A DNA stretch of 64,000 bases, from positions 3,720,001 to 3,784,000 of the forward strand of contig NZ_AP022617.1 of assembly GCF_010731575.1 (NCBI RefSeq), in the 5' to 3' direction. Numbering within the stretch: position 1 is the stretch's first letter; each line of letters opens with the position of its first letter. The notes under the pieces are model-generated. The model saw nothing but the letters and a program-made list of their open reading frames with translations, did not search any database and had not been told where the DNA came from. Made by a program: the position numbers and the translations under genes. This document shows, in pieces, positions 1 through 8,494 of the stretch. This DNA is from Mycolicibacterium monacense. Lineage in GTDB: Bacteria; Actinomycetota; Actinomycetes; Mycobacteriales; Mycobacteriaceae.

Positions 1-177
1 GCCATGCGCCGCGAACGCGGCGTTGAACACCACGCGGTGCACGTCGTAGTCGAGGTCGGTCAACGCCTCCAGGTCGAACACCAGGGCCCGCAACGGGGTC
101 ACCTCCGCAGCGACCGGGCGGGCCCCGTCCCACCAGAACCGGCCCGCACACCATGTTCTCTCACGCGTTGTCTGCAC
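1..177 (-). CDS. HAD-family hydrolase, N-terminal part (runs off the window)
   Basis: The minus-strand frame contains TPLRALVFDLEALTD, which resembles the N-terminal DxDxT-type motif I of haloacid-dehalogenase hydrolases, followed by YDVHRVVFNAAFAAHG, as in phosphoglycolate-phosphatase-like members. The second Asp of the usual DxD is Glu here, so catalytic competence is uncertain. The rest of the gene lies beyond position 1. The start is ambiguous. A GTG at 102 begins immediately before TPLRALVFD, but the frame stays open upstream with strong third-position GC (it reads RFWWDGARPV) to a GTG at 177. I chose 177 for that reason. It is divergent from the response regulator. Confidence 0.6.
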   Translation of the reverse strand, partial: MQTTRERTWCAGRFWWDGARPVAAEVTPLRALVFDLEALTDLDYDVHRVVFNAAFAAHG

Positions 178-212
178 ACGATCACAGTGGCGCAGGTCAC
201 AGGTCGGCGTCC

Positions 213-228
213 TCCCCCCTTTGGGGGA
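213..228. promoter_or_regulatory. Small inverted repeat upstream of the response regulator
   Basis: TCCCCC-CTTT-GGGGGA is a perfect 6-bp inverted repeat in the 178-317 intergenic region, between the divergent HAD hydrolase and the two-component genes. It could be an operator or a short hairpin. No known binding motif was recognised. Confidence 0.3.
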
Positions 229-282
229 TTCGACGTGGCGAAGTTGCCCAGCCGTCTGCCGCCGCGCCTCTAAGGTGATGCC

Positions 283-321
283 ATGACCGCCCAGCGAGAA
301 GCGAAGCGGCATCGCGCATGA
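283..321 (+). CDS. Possible 12-residue leader peptide overlapping the response-regulator start
   Basis: An ATG at 283 opens a frame reading MTAQREAKRHRA and stopping at TGA 319-321. The stop overlaps the ATG (318) of the response regulator in an ATGA arrangement. The regulator has no clear Shine-Dalgarno sequence just upstream of its ATG, so coupled translation from this small frame is a reasonable inference. Nothing else supports it as a functional peptide. Confidence 0.3.
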   Translation: MTAQREAKRHRA

Positions 322-977
322 CCGGCGGGCCTGTGCGGATCGTCCTGGTCGACGACCACGAGATGGTCATCGAGGGACTCAAGGCCATGCTCGCGACGTA
401 TGCCGACCGGGTCGCGGTGGTGGGACAGGCGGTGGGCGCCGAACGCGCGATCGGCGTGGTCGCCGACCTGCGACCGGACATCGTGCTGTGCGACGTCCGG
501 ATGCAGGGGGCCAGCGGCCTGGACCTGTGCCTGGAGCTGCGCGGGCGCGACCCGGACCAGAAGGTGGTGATGCTCTCGGTGTACGACGACGAGCAGTACC
601 TGTTCCAGGCGCTGCGGGTGGGTGCGTCGGGCTACCTGCTCAAGAGCATCAGCAGTGACGAGCTGGTCCGCCAGCTCGAGTTGGCCCACCGCGGCCAGAC
701 CGCCATCGATCCGGGCATGGCGGCCAGGGCGGTCGACACCGCCGCCCGGCTGCAGCGGGACGAGTTCTGGCCCGGGGCCCGCCAGGGCCTCACCCAGCGC
801 GAGAGCGAGATCCTGTCGTTCGTCGTGACCGGGCTGTCCAACCGGGGTATCGCCAACAAACTGGTGATCGGCGAGGAGACCGTGAAGACCCACCTGCGGT
901 CGATCTACCGCAAACTCGGCGTCGGTGACCGCGCCGGTGCGGTGGCGACGGCGCTGCGCGAGGGGATCTACCAGTGA
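318..977 (+). CDS. NarL/FixJ-family response regulator
   Basis: This 219-aa protein has a receiver domain (about residues 6-125) with the acidic pair D12/D13, phosphoacceptor D59 in LCDVRM and the conserved Lys in GYLLKS. A LuxR-type helix-turn-helix follows (about 150-213: LTQRESEIL, ETVKTHLRSIYRKLGV). It should be a cytoplasmic transcription factor activated by phosphorylation. The histidine kinase downstream overlaps it by 4 bp, so the two form one operon and very probably a cognate pair. The target genes are not evident. The organisation resembles DevR/DevS, but the kinase here has only one GAF domain. Confidence 0.93.
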   Translation: MTGGPVRIVLVDDHEMVIEGLKAMLATYADRVAVVGQAVGAERAIGVVADLRPDIVLCDVRMQGASGLDLCLELRGRDPDQKVVMLSVYDDEQYLFQALRVGASGYLLKSISSDELVRQLELAHRGQTAIDPGMAARAVDTAARLQRDEFWPGARQGLTQRESEILSFVVTGLSNRGIANKLVIGEETVKTHLRSIYRKLGVGDRAGAVATALREGIYQ

Positions 978-2179
978 CAACGCGAGCGTTGCTGACCGCC
1001 GACCGCGAACTGGCCCTGCTGCGCGAGCTCATCCAGGCGGCCTCGAGCGGGCCGGGGGTGGAGCCGCTCGCGGCCGCGGCCGCCCGCATGATCACCGCGG
1101 CCACCCGCACCGACGTCTGTTTCGTCCATGTGCTCGACGACTCCGACCGGTCGCTGACACTGGCCGGGGCCACGCCGCCGTTCGACAGCCAGATCGGCAA
1201 GATCCGGCTACCGCTGGGCCAGGGCATCTCCGGCTGGGTGGCCAGCCACCGCGAGCCGGTGGTGATCGGCCACGACAAGGAGTCCGATCCGCGCTACATG
1301 CCCTTCCAGTCGTTGCGCGGCAAGGACTTCACGTCGATGGTGTCGGTGCCGATGGAGACCGACCCCGGCGGGCTGGTCGGGGTGCTCAACGTGCACACCG
1401 TCGAACGTCGCGACTTCTCCGAGCGCGACGTGGAACTGCTCCTGGTGATCGGCCGGCTCATCGCCGGCGCGCTGCACCAGGCGCGGCTGCACCGGCAGTT
1501 GGTGGCGCGCGAACGGGCGCACGAGAACTTCGTCGAGCAGGTGATCGAGGCCCAGGAGATCGAACGCCGACGGCTCGCCGGCGACATCCACGACGGGATC
1601 TCGCAGCGGCTGGTGACGCTGTCCTACCGGCTCGACGCCGCGGTCCGCGCGATCGACGATCCGCAGGTGGTGTCCGAACAGCTGGGCAAGGCCCGTGAGC
1701 TGGTGGCGCTGACGCTGGGCGAGGCGCGTGCCGCGATCAGCGGGCTGCGTCCGCCGGTGCTCGACGACCTCGGCCTGGCCGGCGGGCTGGCCAGCCTGGC
1801 GCGGTCGATCCCACAGGTGCAGATCGACACCGATCTGACCGAACGCCGGCTGCCCGACCACATCGAGCTGGCGCTCTACCGCATCGCGCAGGAGTGTCTG
1901 CAGAACGTGGTCAAACACTCCGGCGCCGCCACGGCCCGGCTGACGTTCGGGGTGGCCGACGACGCCACGGGCCAGACAGCGCGGCTCGAGATCATCGACG
2001 ACGGCGTGGGATTCGACACATTCGAACATCCCCTCGGCGGTGACGAGATGGGCGGATACGGGCTGCTGTCGATGGCCGAACGCGCGGAGATCGTCGGCGG
2101 CCGCCTCAACATCCGGTCCCGCCCGGGTGCGGGGACGGCGGTGACGGCGACCATCCCGCTGCCCTCCGTCGCCGACTGA
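974..2179 (+). CDS. GAF-domain sensor histidine kinase (HisKA_3/HPK7 type)
   Basis: A 401-aa cytoplasmic kinase starting at a GTG that overlaps the response-regulator TGA. A GAF domain (about 20-170) is followed by a HisKA_3 dimerisation region with the phosphoacceptor H206 in LAGDIHDGISQRL, and a HATPase_c domain (about 295-398) with N-box N311, DDGVGF and GGYGLLSMAERA. There are no membrane segments, so the signal is probably intracellular (redox, gas or small ligand) and read by the GAF domain. Whether the GAF binds haem, as in DevS, cannot be decided from the sequence alone. It should phosphorylate the adjacent NarL-type regulator. Confidence 0.93.
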   Translation: MTTRALLTADRELALLRELIQAASSGPGVEPLAAAAARMITAATRTDVCFVHVLDDSDRSLTLAGATPPFDSQIGKIRLPLGQGISGWVASHREPVVIGHDKESDPRYMPFQSLRGKDFTSMVSVPMETDPGGLVGVLNVHTVERRDFSERDVELLLVIGRLIAGALHQARLHRQLVARERAHENFVEQVIEAQEIERRRLAGDIHDGISQRLVTLSYRLDAAVRAIDDPQVVSEQLGKARELVALTLGEARAAISGLRPPVLDDLGLAGGLASLARSIPQVQIDTDLTERRLPDHIELALYRIAQECLQNVVKHSGAATARLTFGVADDATGQTARLEIIDDGVGFDTFEHPLGGDEMGGYGLLSMAERAEIVGGRLNIRSRPGAGTAVTATIPLPSVAD

Positions 2180-2181
2180 CC

Positions 2182-2670
2182 TCACCCCAATGTGCAGTCG
2201 GTGCGTCGATGCGCCTCGACGGCCGCGACGACGTCGTCGGCGATGCCACGCAGCACCTCGAGGCGGTCGGCACCCACCACGTCGATGAACAGCTCACGCA
2301 CCCTGGCCGCGTTGGCCGGGGCACCGGCCGCCAGCGCGGCGCGGCCGCCCTCGGTCAAGGCGACCACCGGATAGCGCCCGCCGCCCGGCTCCCGGCGGAT
2401 CAGTCCGCGCGCCTCCATCCTGCTCAGGTGGTGCGACAACCGGCTCTTCTCCCACTGGGTGGCTGCCCCGAGGTCGACGGGACGCATGCGCTCGCCGTCG
2501 GCCTCCGACAGGTTGACCAGGATCTCGAAGTCCGAGTCGGACAGCTCGAATTCGCGTTGCAGATGTTGGTGCAGGTGGCGGCCCAGAGCCTGTTGCATGG
2601 CGAGGTACGCGCGCCACGCCCGCTGCTCGTCGTCGGTGAGCCATGGCCGCCCAGCAGTTTCGGTCGCCAT
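2182..2670 (-). CDS. MarR-family transcriptional regulator
   Basis: A 162-aa winged-helix protein with the MarR core (DFEILVNLSEA, RPVDLGAATQWEKSRLSHHLSRMEARGLI, wing at RREPGGGRYPVVALTEGG). I chose the ATG at 2670. An in-frame ATG at 2700 sits in the centre of a palindrome that looks like an operator, although a start there would add ten residues. The gene is divergent from the NmrA-type reductase, and both operator-like palindromes lie between them. The likely role is a repressor of itself and the reductase, relieved by an aromatic or electrophilic ligand; the ligand is unknown. Confidence 0.88.
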   Translation of the reverse strand: MATETAGRPWLTDDEQRAWRAYLAMQQALGRHLHQHLQREFELSDSDFEILVNLSEADGERMRPVDLGAATQWEKSRLSHHLSRMEARGLIRREPGGGRYPVVALTEGGRAALAAGAPANAARVRELFIDVVGADRLEVLRGIADDVVAAVEAHRRTDCTLG

Positions 2671-2690
2671 ACCGGCGATGTTAGCCCGCT

Positions 2691-2708
2691 GGGTTGACAT
2701 ATCAACCC
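2691..2708. promoter_or_regulatory. Palindromic operator 1 for the MarR regulator
   Basis: GGGTTGA-CATA-TCAACCC is a perfect 7-bp inverted repeat in the divergent MarR/NmrA promoter. It shares the GTTGA/TCAAC half-sites with a second copy at 2731-2744. Two related palindromes in a divergent promoter next to a MarR gene are the usual arrangement for autoregulation. The inference rests on sequence only. Confidence 0.7.
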
Positions 2709-2730
2709 AGGCGCGCCTACCGTCGATTAG

Positions 2731-2744
2731 GTTGATACATCAAC
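2731..2744. promoter_or_regulatory. Palindromic operator 2 for the MarR regulator
   Basis: GTTGAT-AC-ATCAAC is a 6-bp inverted repeat lying just upstream of the NmrA-type gene. It matches the half-site of the palindrome at 2691-2708, and the two centres are about 38 bp apart. It would block transcription initiation when occupied. Confidence 0.65.
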
Positions 2745-2760
2745 TCAGAGGGAGATGGAC

Positions 2761-3708
2761 ATGACGGAGCAGAAGATCATCGCGGTCGTCGGCGCCACCG
2801 GAGCGCAGGGCGGAGGTATGGCCCGCGCGCTGCTCGACGACGGCGAGTTCGCCGTCCGCGCACTGACCCGCGACCCGAAGTCGGCGAAGGCGGCGGCGCT
2901 GTCCGACGCCGGCGCCGAGGTCGTGGCGGCCGACCTCGACGACGAGGCCAGCCTCGACGCGGCGTTCGCCGGCATCCACGGCGCCTTCGTCGTCACCAAC
3001 TACTGGGCGCCACTGCCACCGGACGCGCAGCGGTCACGGGCGCAGCGTGAACTCGCGCAGGCCCGGGCCGCGGCGCGGGCCCTCGAACGCGCAGGCGCAC
3101 ACCACATCGTCTGGTCCACGCTGGAGGACACCCGCGGCCAGTTCGCCGACGATGCCGCCATACCGGACGTCGAGGGTTACAAGGTCCCGCACTTCGACGC
3201 CAAGGCCGACGCGGATGCGTTCTTCGCGACGATCCCGACCACCTACCTGCGCACCACGCTGTTCTTCGAGAACTTCGCGAACGCGTTCCCGCCGAGGCGC
3301 GGCGACGACGGCGCCCTGACGCTGGCACTGCCGATGGCCGATCAACCGCTTGCGGGTATGGCGGTCGACGACATCGGACGCACGGCACTGGGCGTGTTCA
3401 AGCGCAGCGACCTGATCGGACAGACCGTCAGCATCGCCGGCGACATCCTGACCGGGGACGGCTACGCCGCGGCCCTGACCGACGCGCTGGGTGAGCCGGT
3501 GACCTACCGGCCGGTGCCGTTCGACGACTTCCGCGCGCAGGGGTTCCCGTCGGCGGTGGAGATGGGCAACATGTTCCAGTACTACGCCGAAAGCTCCGCG
3601 GCGTTCACCGGCGCGCGCGATCTGGACCGGGTGGGAGAACTCAACCCGCGGCTGCAGACCTTCCGCGACTGGCTGGCCGGTCACCGCGACGAGATCGAGC
3701 CCCGCTGA
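2761..3708 (+). CDS. NmrA-family NAD(P)-binding protein
   Basis: A 315-aa atypical short-chain reductase-like protein with an N-terminal Rossmann motif (VVGATGAQGGGMARALLDDG), then the NmrA/HSCARG pattern (VRALTRDPKSAKA; GAHHIVWSTLED; substrate-side YLRTTLFFENFAN). Such proteins are either NADP sensors or isoflavone-reductase-like enzymes. The catalytic Lys typical of true reductases cannot be assigned with confidence. The ATG at 2761 has GGAG 6 bases upstream, so it is preferred to the ATG at 2755. It is divergent from a MarR gene and probably repressed by it. Confidence 0.87.
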   Translation: MTEQKIIAVVGATGAQGGGMARALLDDGEFAVRALTRDPKSAKAAALSDAGAEVVAADLDDEASLDAAFAGIHGAFVVTNYWAPLPPDAQRSRAQRELAQARAAARALERAGAHHIVWSTLEDTRGQFADDAAIPDVEGYKVPHFDAKADADAFFATIPTTYLRTTLFFENFANAFPPRRGDDGALTLALPMADQPLAGMAVDDIGRTALGVFKRSDLIGQTVSIAGDILTGDGYAAALTDALGEPVTYRPVPFDDFRAQGFPSAVEMGNMFQYYAESSAAFTGARDLDRVGELNPRLQTFRDWLAGHRDEIEPR

Positions 3709-3711
3709 CCC

Positions 3712-4215
3712 CTAGAAGTCGCCGGCGTGGCGGCGCAGTGTCTCGATCGAGGCGGCCAGCGCCCGCGACTCGTCGGCGGACATCCCGATGTCGGCGAACA
3801 CCTCGTTGTTGAGCGTCACGGTGGCGTCCTCGACGGTCGAGCGGCCGAGTTCGGTGATCCGCACGAGCGTGGTGCGGCCGTCGGTCGGGTGCGGGATGCG
3901 CTCCACCAGACCGCCGGCCTCCAGCCGCCGGATGGCGTGCGTGACGCTGGTGACGTGGACCTGCAACCGGTCGGAGGCCTTGGTGATCGGCAGCGCGCCG
4001 GAGCGACTGAACGCCAGCAGCCGCAGCAACTCGAATCGGGAGAAGCTCAGATCGTAGGGGCGCAAGGCGTTCTCGACGCGCGCGAGCAGGATCTGGTGGG
4101 CCCGCATCACGGAGGTGACGGCGACCATCCCGTCGGCGACCTCGCCCCAGCCCGCGGATTCCCAGTTCGTACGGGCCAGGGCGATCGGGTCGTGCTCGTC
4201 AGGCCCTTGGGTCAC
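3712..4215 (-). CDS. MarR-family transcriptional regulator downstream of rslA
   Basis: A 167-aa winged-helix regulator: MRAHQILLARVENALRPYDLSFSRFE, then the DNA-recognition segment ITKASDRLQVHVTSVTHAIRRLEAGGLV and wing ERIPHPTDGRTTLVRITELG. It follows rslA on the same strand with a 25-bp gap, and corresponds by position to the MarR-like Rv0737 downstream of sigL-rslA in M. tuberculosis. Its ligand and targets are not apparent. Confidence 0.88.
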   Translation of the reverse strand: MTQGPDEHDPIALARTNWESAGWGEVADGMVAVTSVMRAHQILLARVENALRPYDLSFSRFELLRLLAFSRSGALPITKASDRLQVHVTSVTHAIRRLEAGGLVERIPHPTDGRTTLVRITELGRSTVEDATVTLNNEVFADIGMSADESRALAASIETLRRHAGDF

Positions 4216-4240
4216 CGACCTTTCATACCATTGCCCGGTC

Positions 4241-4960
4241 TCACAGCGTCTTCTCGAGCAGCACCTCGCGGGTGTCGGCCGAGACCAGTTGCACCGCAGC
4301 GATGTCGTCGCGGTGCAGCGTGGTGTTGCCGCTCGGCAGGGCCGTCGCGCCGGACAGTCCCAGCCACGTCGCGATCTCCGAGCGGGTGCCGTCGCGGCCG
4401 ACCACCACCATGCCCAGCCGGCTCGGCGGCGCGGCGGGCCCGCCGCCGGACCATTGGCCGTACGTGCAGGCCATGTCGATACGGGTGCCCCAACCGAAAT
4501 CGGACAGGCTCACGGTCGCGTTGAACGGTGTCGGCGCGAGCTTGGTCATCTCGTAGGTCGCCGCGGTCACCTCCGGCGTGCCGTTCTGCATTCCGACGGC
4601 GCCCGGACGGATCGCGATGACCAGCCCGACCGCGAGCACCGCGGCCGCCAATCCCACCGCCGCCGACGTCATCCACCGCGACCGGCGCCTGCGCCATTTG
4701 ACCTTGTCGAGTACCGAATCCAGCACCTCGGGCCGCAGCGGCGGCGGTTCGGGCTCGTCGCCGTCCAGTTGACCGTCGACTTCGTCGGCGTCGAGCATCG
4801 AGAGCAGTGCGGGTATGCCGCTGAGCTCGGCGACGGCCGCCCGACACCGGTCGCAGGTCTGCATGTGCGCCTCGAACTCGCGCCGATCGGCGCTGGACAA
4901 CGAGCCAAGCACGTAGGCGGCGTCCCATTGCAGATAGGGATCGCCCAGAGCTTCGATCAT
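4241..4960 (-). CDS. rslA: Anti-sigma-L factor, zinc-binding, membrane-anchored
   Basis: A 239-aa protein with an N-terminal zinc-binding anti-sigma domain showing the HxxxCxxC signature (H32, C36, C39 in AHMQTCDRCR). A single transmembrane helix lies at about 97-117, and the C-terminal half, predicted to be outside the membrane, resembles RskA-type extracytoplasmic domains. It is a full-length, conventional anti-sigma factor that should hold SigL inactive at the membrane until a redox or envelope signal releases it. Its ATG overlaps the sigL stop by 4 bp (ATGA), indicating coupled synthesis of the pair. The order map-sigL-rslA is the M. tuberculosis order. Confidence 0.9.
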   Translation of the reverse strand: MIEALGDPYLQWDAAYVLGSLSSADRREFEAHMQTCDRCRAAVAELSGIPALLSMLDADEVDGQLDGDEPEPPPLRPEVLDSVLDKVKWRRRRSRWMTSAAVGLAAAVLAVGLVIAIRPGAVGMQNGTPEVTAATYEMTKLAPTPFNATVSLSDFGWGTRIDMACTYGQWSGGGPAAPPSRLGMVVVGRDGTRSEIATWLGLSGATALPSGNTTLHRDDIAAVQLVSADTREVLLEKTL

Positions 4961-5457
4961 CGCGTCACCCCCATCTCCTGCAGGTTCAGTCGCAACGCCC
5001 GCACGGCGTAGTGCAGCCGGGACTTCACGGTCCCCTCCGGGATCTCGAGTTCGGCCGCGATCTGCCCCGTCGTCCACCCCTGGTAGTACGCGCGCCGGAC
5101 GACCGCCCGGTGGTCCTCGGACAACTGTGCGAGCGCCGAGCCGATGAGCATCCGGTCCAGCGCGGAGTCCACCTTGTCCGGTTCGCTGGGCTGCGCCACG
5201 GTTTCGACGTCCGGGGTCCCGGCCTCGCGGCGGTAGCGCGCGCTGCGCCGCTCGTCGATCACCAGATTGCGGGCCACGGTGAACAACCAGGCCCGCGCCG
5301 ACCCGTTCGGCCGGTGCCGCCATGCCCGCAGCAGCGTCTCCTGGACGACATCCTCGGCGGTGGCGGCGTCACCGGTCAGTTGGAGCGCGTACCGCCACAA
5401 TGCATCGGCGTGCTCGTCGTAGAGCACGCGCATCATCGTGGCTTCCGGATCGTCCAT
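4957..5457 (-). CDS. sigL: ECF RNA polymerase sigma factor SigL
   Basis: A 166-aa ECF sigma factor. Region 2 spans about 10-80 (YDEHADALWRYALQLTG, AEDVVQETLLRAW, WLFTVARNLVIDERRS). Region 4 spans about 110-160 (LSEDHRAVVRRAYYQGWTTGQIAAELEIPEGTVKSRL). The ATG at 5457 has GGAGG six bases upstream; the TTG at 5463 is too close to that site. It lies 42 bp after map and is immediately followed by rslA. In M. tuberculosis SigL controls its own operon and a polyketide/envelope regulon; the same is inferred here from synteny. Confidence 0.92.
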   Translation of the reverse strand: MDDPEATMMRVLYDEHADALWRYALQLTGDAATAEDVVQETLLRAWRHRPNGSARAWLFTVARNLVIDERRSARYRREAGTPDVETVAQPSEPDKVDSALDRMLIGSALAQLSEDHRAVVRRAYYQGWTTGQIAAELEIPEGTVKSRLHYAVRALRLNLQEMGVTR

Positions 5458-5499
5458 CCCCAACCTCCGTCAGGTACACGACGCCGGCTGCGGTTTGGT

Positions 5500-6303
5500 T
5501 CAGTCCGCGGGCAGCGTGAGGATGCGGGGCCCGTCCTCGGTGACCGCCACGGTGTGCTCCCAGTGTGCCGCGCGGGAGCCGTCGGAGGTGACGACCGTCC
5601 ACTCGTCGTCGAGCACCTTGGTCTTCGTGGTGCCGAGCGTGAGCATGGGCTCGATCGCCAGCACGGAACCGGGGGCCAGGCGCGGACCGCGGCCGGGGGC
5701 GCCCTCGTTGGGCAGGAACGGGTCCATGTGCATCTGCCTGCCGATGCCGTGGCCGCCGTAGCCGTCGACGATGCCGAAGCCCCGCTGGTAGCGCGCCTCG
5801 GCGGCGCGGGTGCCCTTCTCGATGGCGTGGGAGACGTCGGTCAGCCGGTTACCGGGCACCATCGCGGCGATACCCGCCTCCATGGACTCGCGGGTGGCCG
5901 CGGAGAGCGCCTCGTCGACCGGGATGAGCGGGCCGACCCCGAAGGTGATCGCCGAGTCGCCGTGCCAGCCGTCGAGGATGGCGCCGCAGTCGATGGACAC
6001 CAGGTCACCGGAGGCCAGCGTCTCGGTGGCCGACGGGATGCCGTGGACGACCCGGTCGTTGACCGAGGAGCAGATGCTGGCGGGAAAACCGTGGTAGCCG
6101 AGGAACGACGGGATGCCGCCGCCGTCGCGGATGACGGCTTCGGCGATCGCGTCGAGTTCTTTGGTGCTCACGCCGGGTACGGCCGCTTCGCGCACCGCGG
6201 TCAGCGCCGCTGCGACCAGCGCGCCGGCGGCGGCCATCGCGTCGAGCTCCGCGGTGGTGCGTTGCGCGACGACCTTCTCCTTGCGCAGCCTCAGCCCGGC
6301 CAC
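5500..6303 (-). CDS. map: Type I methionine aminopeptidase
   Basis: A 267-aa enzyme that removes the initiator methionine from nascent proteins. The pita-bread metalloenzyme signature is complete: SIDCGA and HGDSA (metal Asp pair), GGHGIG (metal His), AIEPM and HWEHT (metal Glu pair). It is of normal length and matches the mycobacterial MapA type, lacking the SH3-binding N-terminal extension of MapB. It starts at GTG 6303, 27 bp after adk, within the secY-adk-map-sigL run. Confidence 0.96.
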   Translation of the reverse strand: MAGLRLRKEKVVAQRTTAELDAMAAAGALVAAALTAVREAAVPGVSTKELDAIAEAVIRDGGGIPSFLGYHGFPASICSSVNDRVVHGIPSATETLASGDLVSIDCGAILDGWHGDSAITFGVGPLIPVDEALSAATRESMEAGIAAMVPGNRLTDVSHAIEKGTRAAEARYQRGFGIVDGYGGHGIGRQMHMDPFLPNEGAPGRGPRLAPGSVLAIEPMLTLGTTKTKVLDDEWTVVTSDGSRAAHWEHTVAVTEDGPRILTLPAD

Positions 6304-6330
6304 GTTATCTGCGCCTGCCTGATTGTCGGT

Positions 6331-6876
6331 TCACCGACCCAGCGCCTGCAGCGCCCGGGCGAACACCTCGTCCAGAGACCCGACGGCGTCGACCGTCTTG
6401 AGTTCGGCGCGGTAGTGGTCGAGCAGCGGCGCCGTCTCGTCGCGGTAGACCTTCATCCGGTTGAGGATGACCTCTTCGGTGTCGTCGGCGCGACCGCGGC
6501 CCTTGAGCCGGGAGAGCAGCTCGTCCTCGGAGACGCGGAATTCGATCACCGCGTCGAGCGACAGGTTGCGGGCCGCGAGCATGTCGCCGAGCGCCTCGGC
6601 CTGTTCGACCGAGCGGGGGTAGCCGTCGAGGATGAAGCCGTTCTTCGCGTCGTCCTGGTCGATGCGGTCCTCGACCAGCGCGTTGGTGAGGGAGCTCGGG
6701 ACGAGGTCACCGGCGTCGAGGTAGCGCTTGGCCTCCACCCCGAGTTCGGTCTCGTTGGTGATGTTGTCGCGGAACAGATCGCCGGTGGAGATGTGCGGGA
6801 CGCCCAGCTTGTCGGCCAGCTTCGCCGCCTGCGTGCCCTTGCCCGCACCCGGCGGTCCGAGTAGAACGATTCTCAA
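6331..6876 (-). CDS. adk: Adenylate kinase
   Basis: A 181-aa short-form adenylate kinase catalysing ATP + AMP to 2 ADP. It has the P-loop [12 protein letters not shown] at 7-18, the AMP-site segment [12 protein letters not shown] and the [11 protein letters not shown] motif. The lid is short ([11 protein letters not shown]), as is normal for actinobacterial Adk, and has no zinc cysteines. It lies 16 bp after secY and is co-transcribed with it. Confidence 0.97.
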
Positions 6877-6892
6877 CTTACCGAACCCTCTC

Positions 6893-8218
6893 TCACTTCA
6901 AAAAGCCCTCGTAGTTGCGCTGCATGAGCTGGCTTTCGATCTGTTTCACGGTGTCCAGACCCACGCCGATCATGATCAGCACCCCGACGCCGCCGAAGGG
7001 GAGGTTCTGCACGGGGCCGCTGCTGCCGACGTTGGCGAACAGGTTGGGCAGCACGGCGATCAAGCCCAGGTAGATCGAGCCGGGCAGCGTGATCCGGCTC
7101 AGCACGTAACGGAGGTAGTCGGCGGTCGGCTTGCCGGGGCGGATACCGGGGATGAAGCCGCCGAACTTCTTCATCTCGTCGGCCCGCTCGTCCGGGTTGA
7201 ACGTGATGGACACGTAGAAGTAGGTGAAGAAGATGATCAGCGCGAAGTAGATCCCGATGTACCAGGGGCTGCTCGGGTCGGTCAGGTACTCCGCGACGAA
7301 ACGTTCCCACCACCCGGTGCCTGGATTGGAACTGCCGCTCTGGATCAACTGGGTGACCAGGTGCGGGATGTAGATCAGCGACGAGGCGAAGATGACGGGG
7401 ATGACGCCGGCCTGGTTGACCTTCAACGGCAGGTAGGTCGACGTGCCGCCGTACATCCGGCGCCCGACCATGCGCTTGGCGTACTGCACCGGGATGCGGC
7501 GCTGGCCCTGCTCGACGAAGACGACGCCGATGATGATGATCAGCGCGCCCGCGCAGACGGCGGCGAACACCATGCCGCCGCGGCTGTCCAGGATCGACTT
7601 GCCCTCACCCGGCATGGCCGCCGCGATGCTGGCGAAGATGATCAGCGACATACCGTTGCCGATACCGCGTTCGGTGACCAGCTCACCCATCCACATGACC
7701 AGGCTGGCGCCCGCCGTCATGACCAGCACGATGACCAGCAGCGAGAAGATCGCCTGATCCTCGATGATGTCGAGCGCGCAGCCCTGCAGCAGACCGCCGT
7801 TGGCGGCCAGCGCGACGATGCTGGTGGACTGCAGGACCGCCAGCGCGACCGCCAGATAACGCGTGTACTGCGTCATCTTCGACTGACCGGCCTGGCCCTC
7901 CTTGCGCAGCTGCTCGAACCGCGGGATCACCACGGTCAACAGCTGCACGATGATGCTCGCGGTGATGTAGGGCATGACGCCCACCGCGAACACCGACAGC
8001 TGGAGCAGCGCACCACCGGAGAACAGGTTGATCAGCGAATAGATCTGACCCGATTCACCGCCACTGACCTGCGCGATGCACTCCTGCACGTTCGGGTAGT
8101 TGACCCCGGGGGACGGCAACGAGGCGCCGACCCGATAGAGCAGGACCACACCCAGCGTGAACAGGATCTTGCGCCTCAGGTCAGCCGTCCGCAGCGACGA
8201 GATGAAAGCCGAAAGCAC
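6893..8218 (-). CDS. secY: Preprotein translocase subunit SecY
   Basis: A 441-aa integral membrane channel of the Sec translocon with ten transmembrane helices. The family signatures are present, including [15 protein letters not shown] (helix 2) and the cytoplasmic loop [28 protein letters not shown]. The start is GTG 8218 (protein begins with LSAFISSLR), with AGGAGG five bases upstream, rather than the in-frame codon at 8275. It is first in the secY-adk-map-sigL-rslA run and is separated from the spc operon by about 9.4 kb, as in other mycobacteria. Confidence 0.97.
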   Translation of the reverse strand: MLSAFISSLRTADLRRKILFTLGVVLLYRVGASLPSPGVNYPNVQECIAQVSGGESGQIYSLINLFSGGALLQLSVFAVGVMPYITASIIVQLLTVVIPRFEQLRKEGQAGQSKMTQYTRYLAVALAVLQSTSIVALAANGGLLQGCALDIIEDQAIFSLLVIVLVMTAGASLVMWMGELVTERGIGNGMSLIIFASIAAAMPGEGKSILDSRGGMVFAAVCAGALIIIIGVVFVEQGQRRIPVQYAKRMVGRRMYGGTSTYLPLKVNQAGVIPVIFASSLIYIPHLVTQLIQSGSSNPGTGWWERFVAEYLTDPSSPWYIGIYFALIIFFTYFYVSITFNPDERADEMKKFGGFIPGIRPGKPTADYLRYVLSRITLPGSIYLGLIAVLPNLFANVGSSGPVQNLPFGGVGVLIMIGVGLDTVKQIESQLMQRNYEGFLK

Positions 8219-8494
8219 TCTTTCCTCCTGCGCAGCCGACCTCTTGAGCGCGGCGTGCCAAATGGGGCTGGACAAACCAGCGTCATGGTCAAGTCACACG
8301 CACCGTCTCGGACAGGAATCTCGCCTGCTAGCGGCACGCGTCAAACAGTCTACGAGAGTAACAGTTGCCACCGGGCATGCCCGCATCGCTGCGCGCTCGC
8401 AGATTGCCTACAGGATCGAAGCGTACAGTCGGCGCAAGCTGGTTAATCCAGCTAAGTAACTCGATGGGTCGCTATCTCGACAAGGGGTCAACCG
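8219..8494. other. Divergent intergenic region secY / methyltransferase
   Basis: This 276-bp gap holds the promoters of secY (minus) and the first methyltransferase (plus). The secY ribosome-binding site AGGAGG is at its left end. The AGCTGG/CCAGCT inverted repeat near 8437 is listed separately. No convincing -35/-10 pair and no small gene were recognised. Confidence 0.5.
8437..8453. promoter_or_regulatory. Inverted repeat upstream of the methyltransferase cluster
   Basis: AGCTGG-TTAAT-CCAGCT is a perfect 6-bp inverted repeat 42 bp before the first methyltransferase ATG. It is a candidate operator or transcript hairpin; no cognate regulator is adjacent. Confidence 0.4.

Noticed and set aside
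5011..6864. A 617-codon plus-strand frame opposite sigL, map and adk
   Set aside because: It is antisense to three recognised genes with intact motifs and has no recognisable domain of its own.
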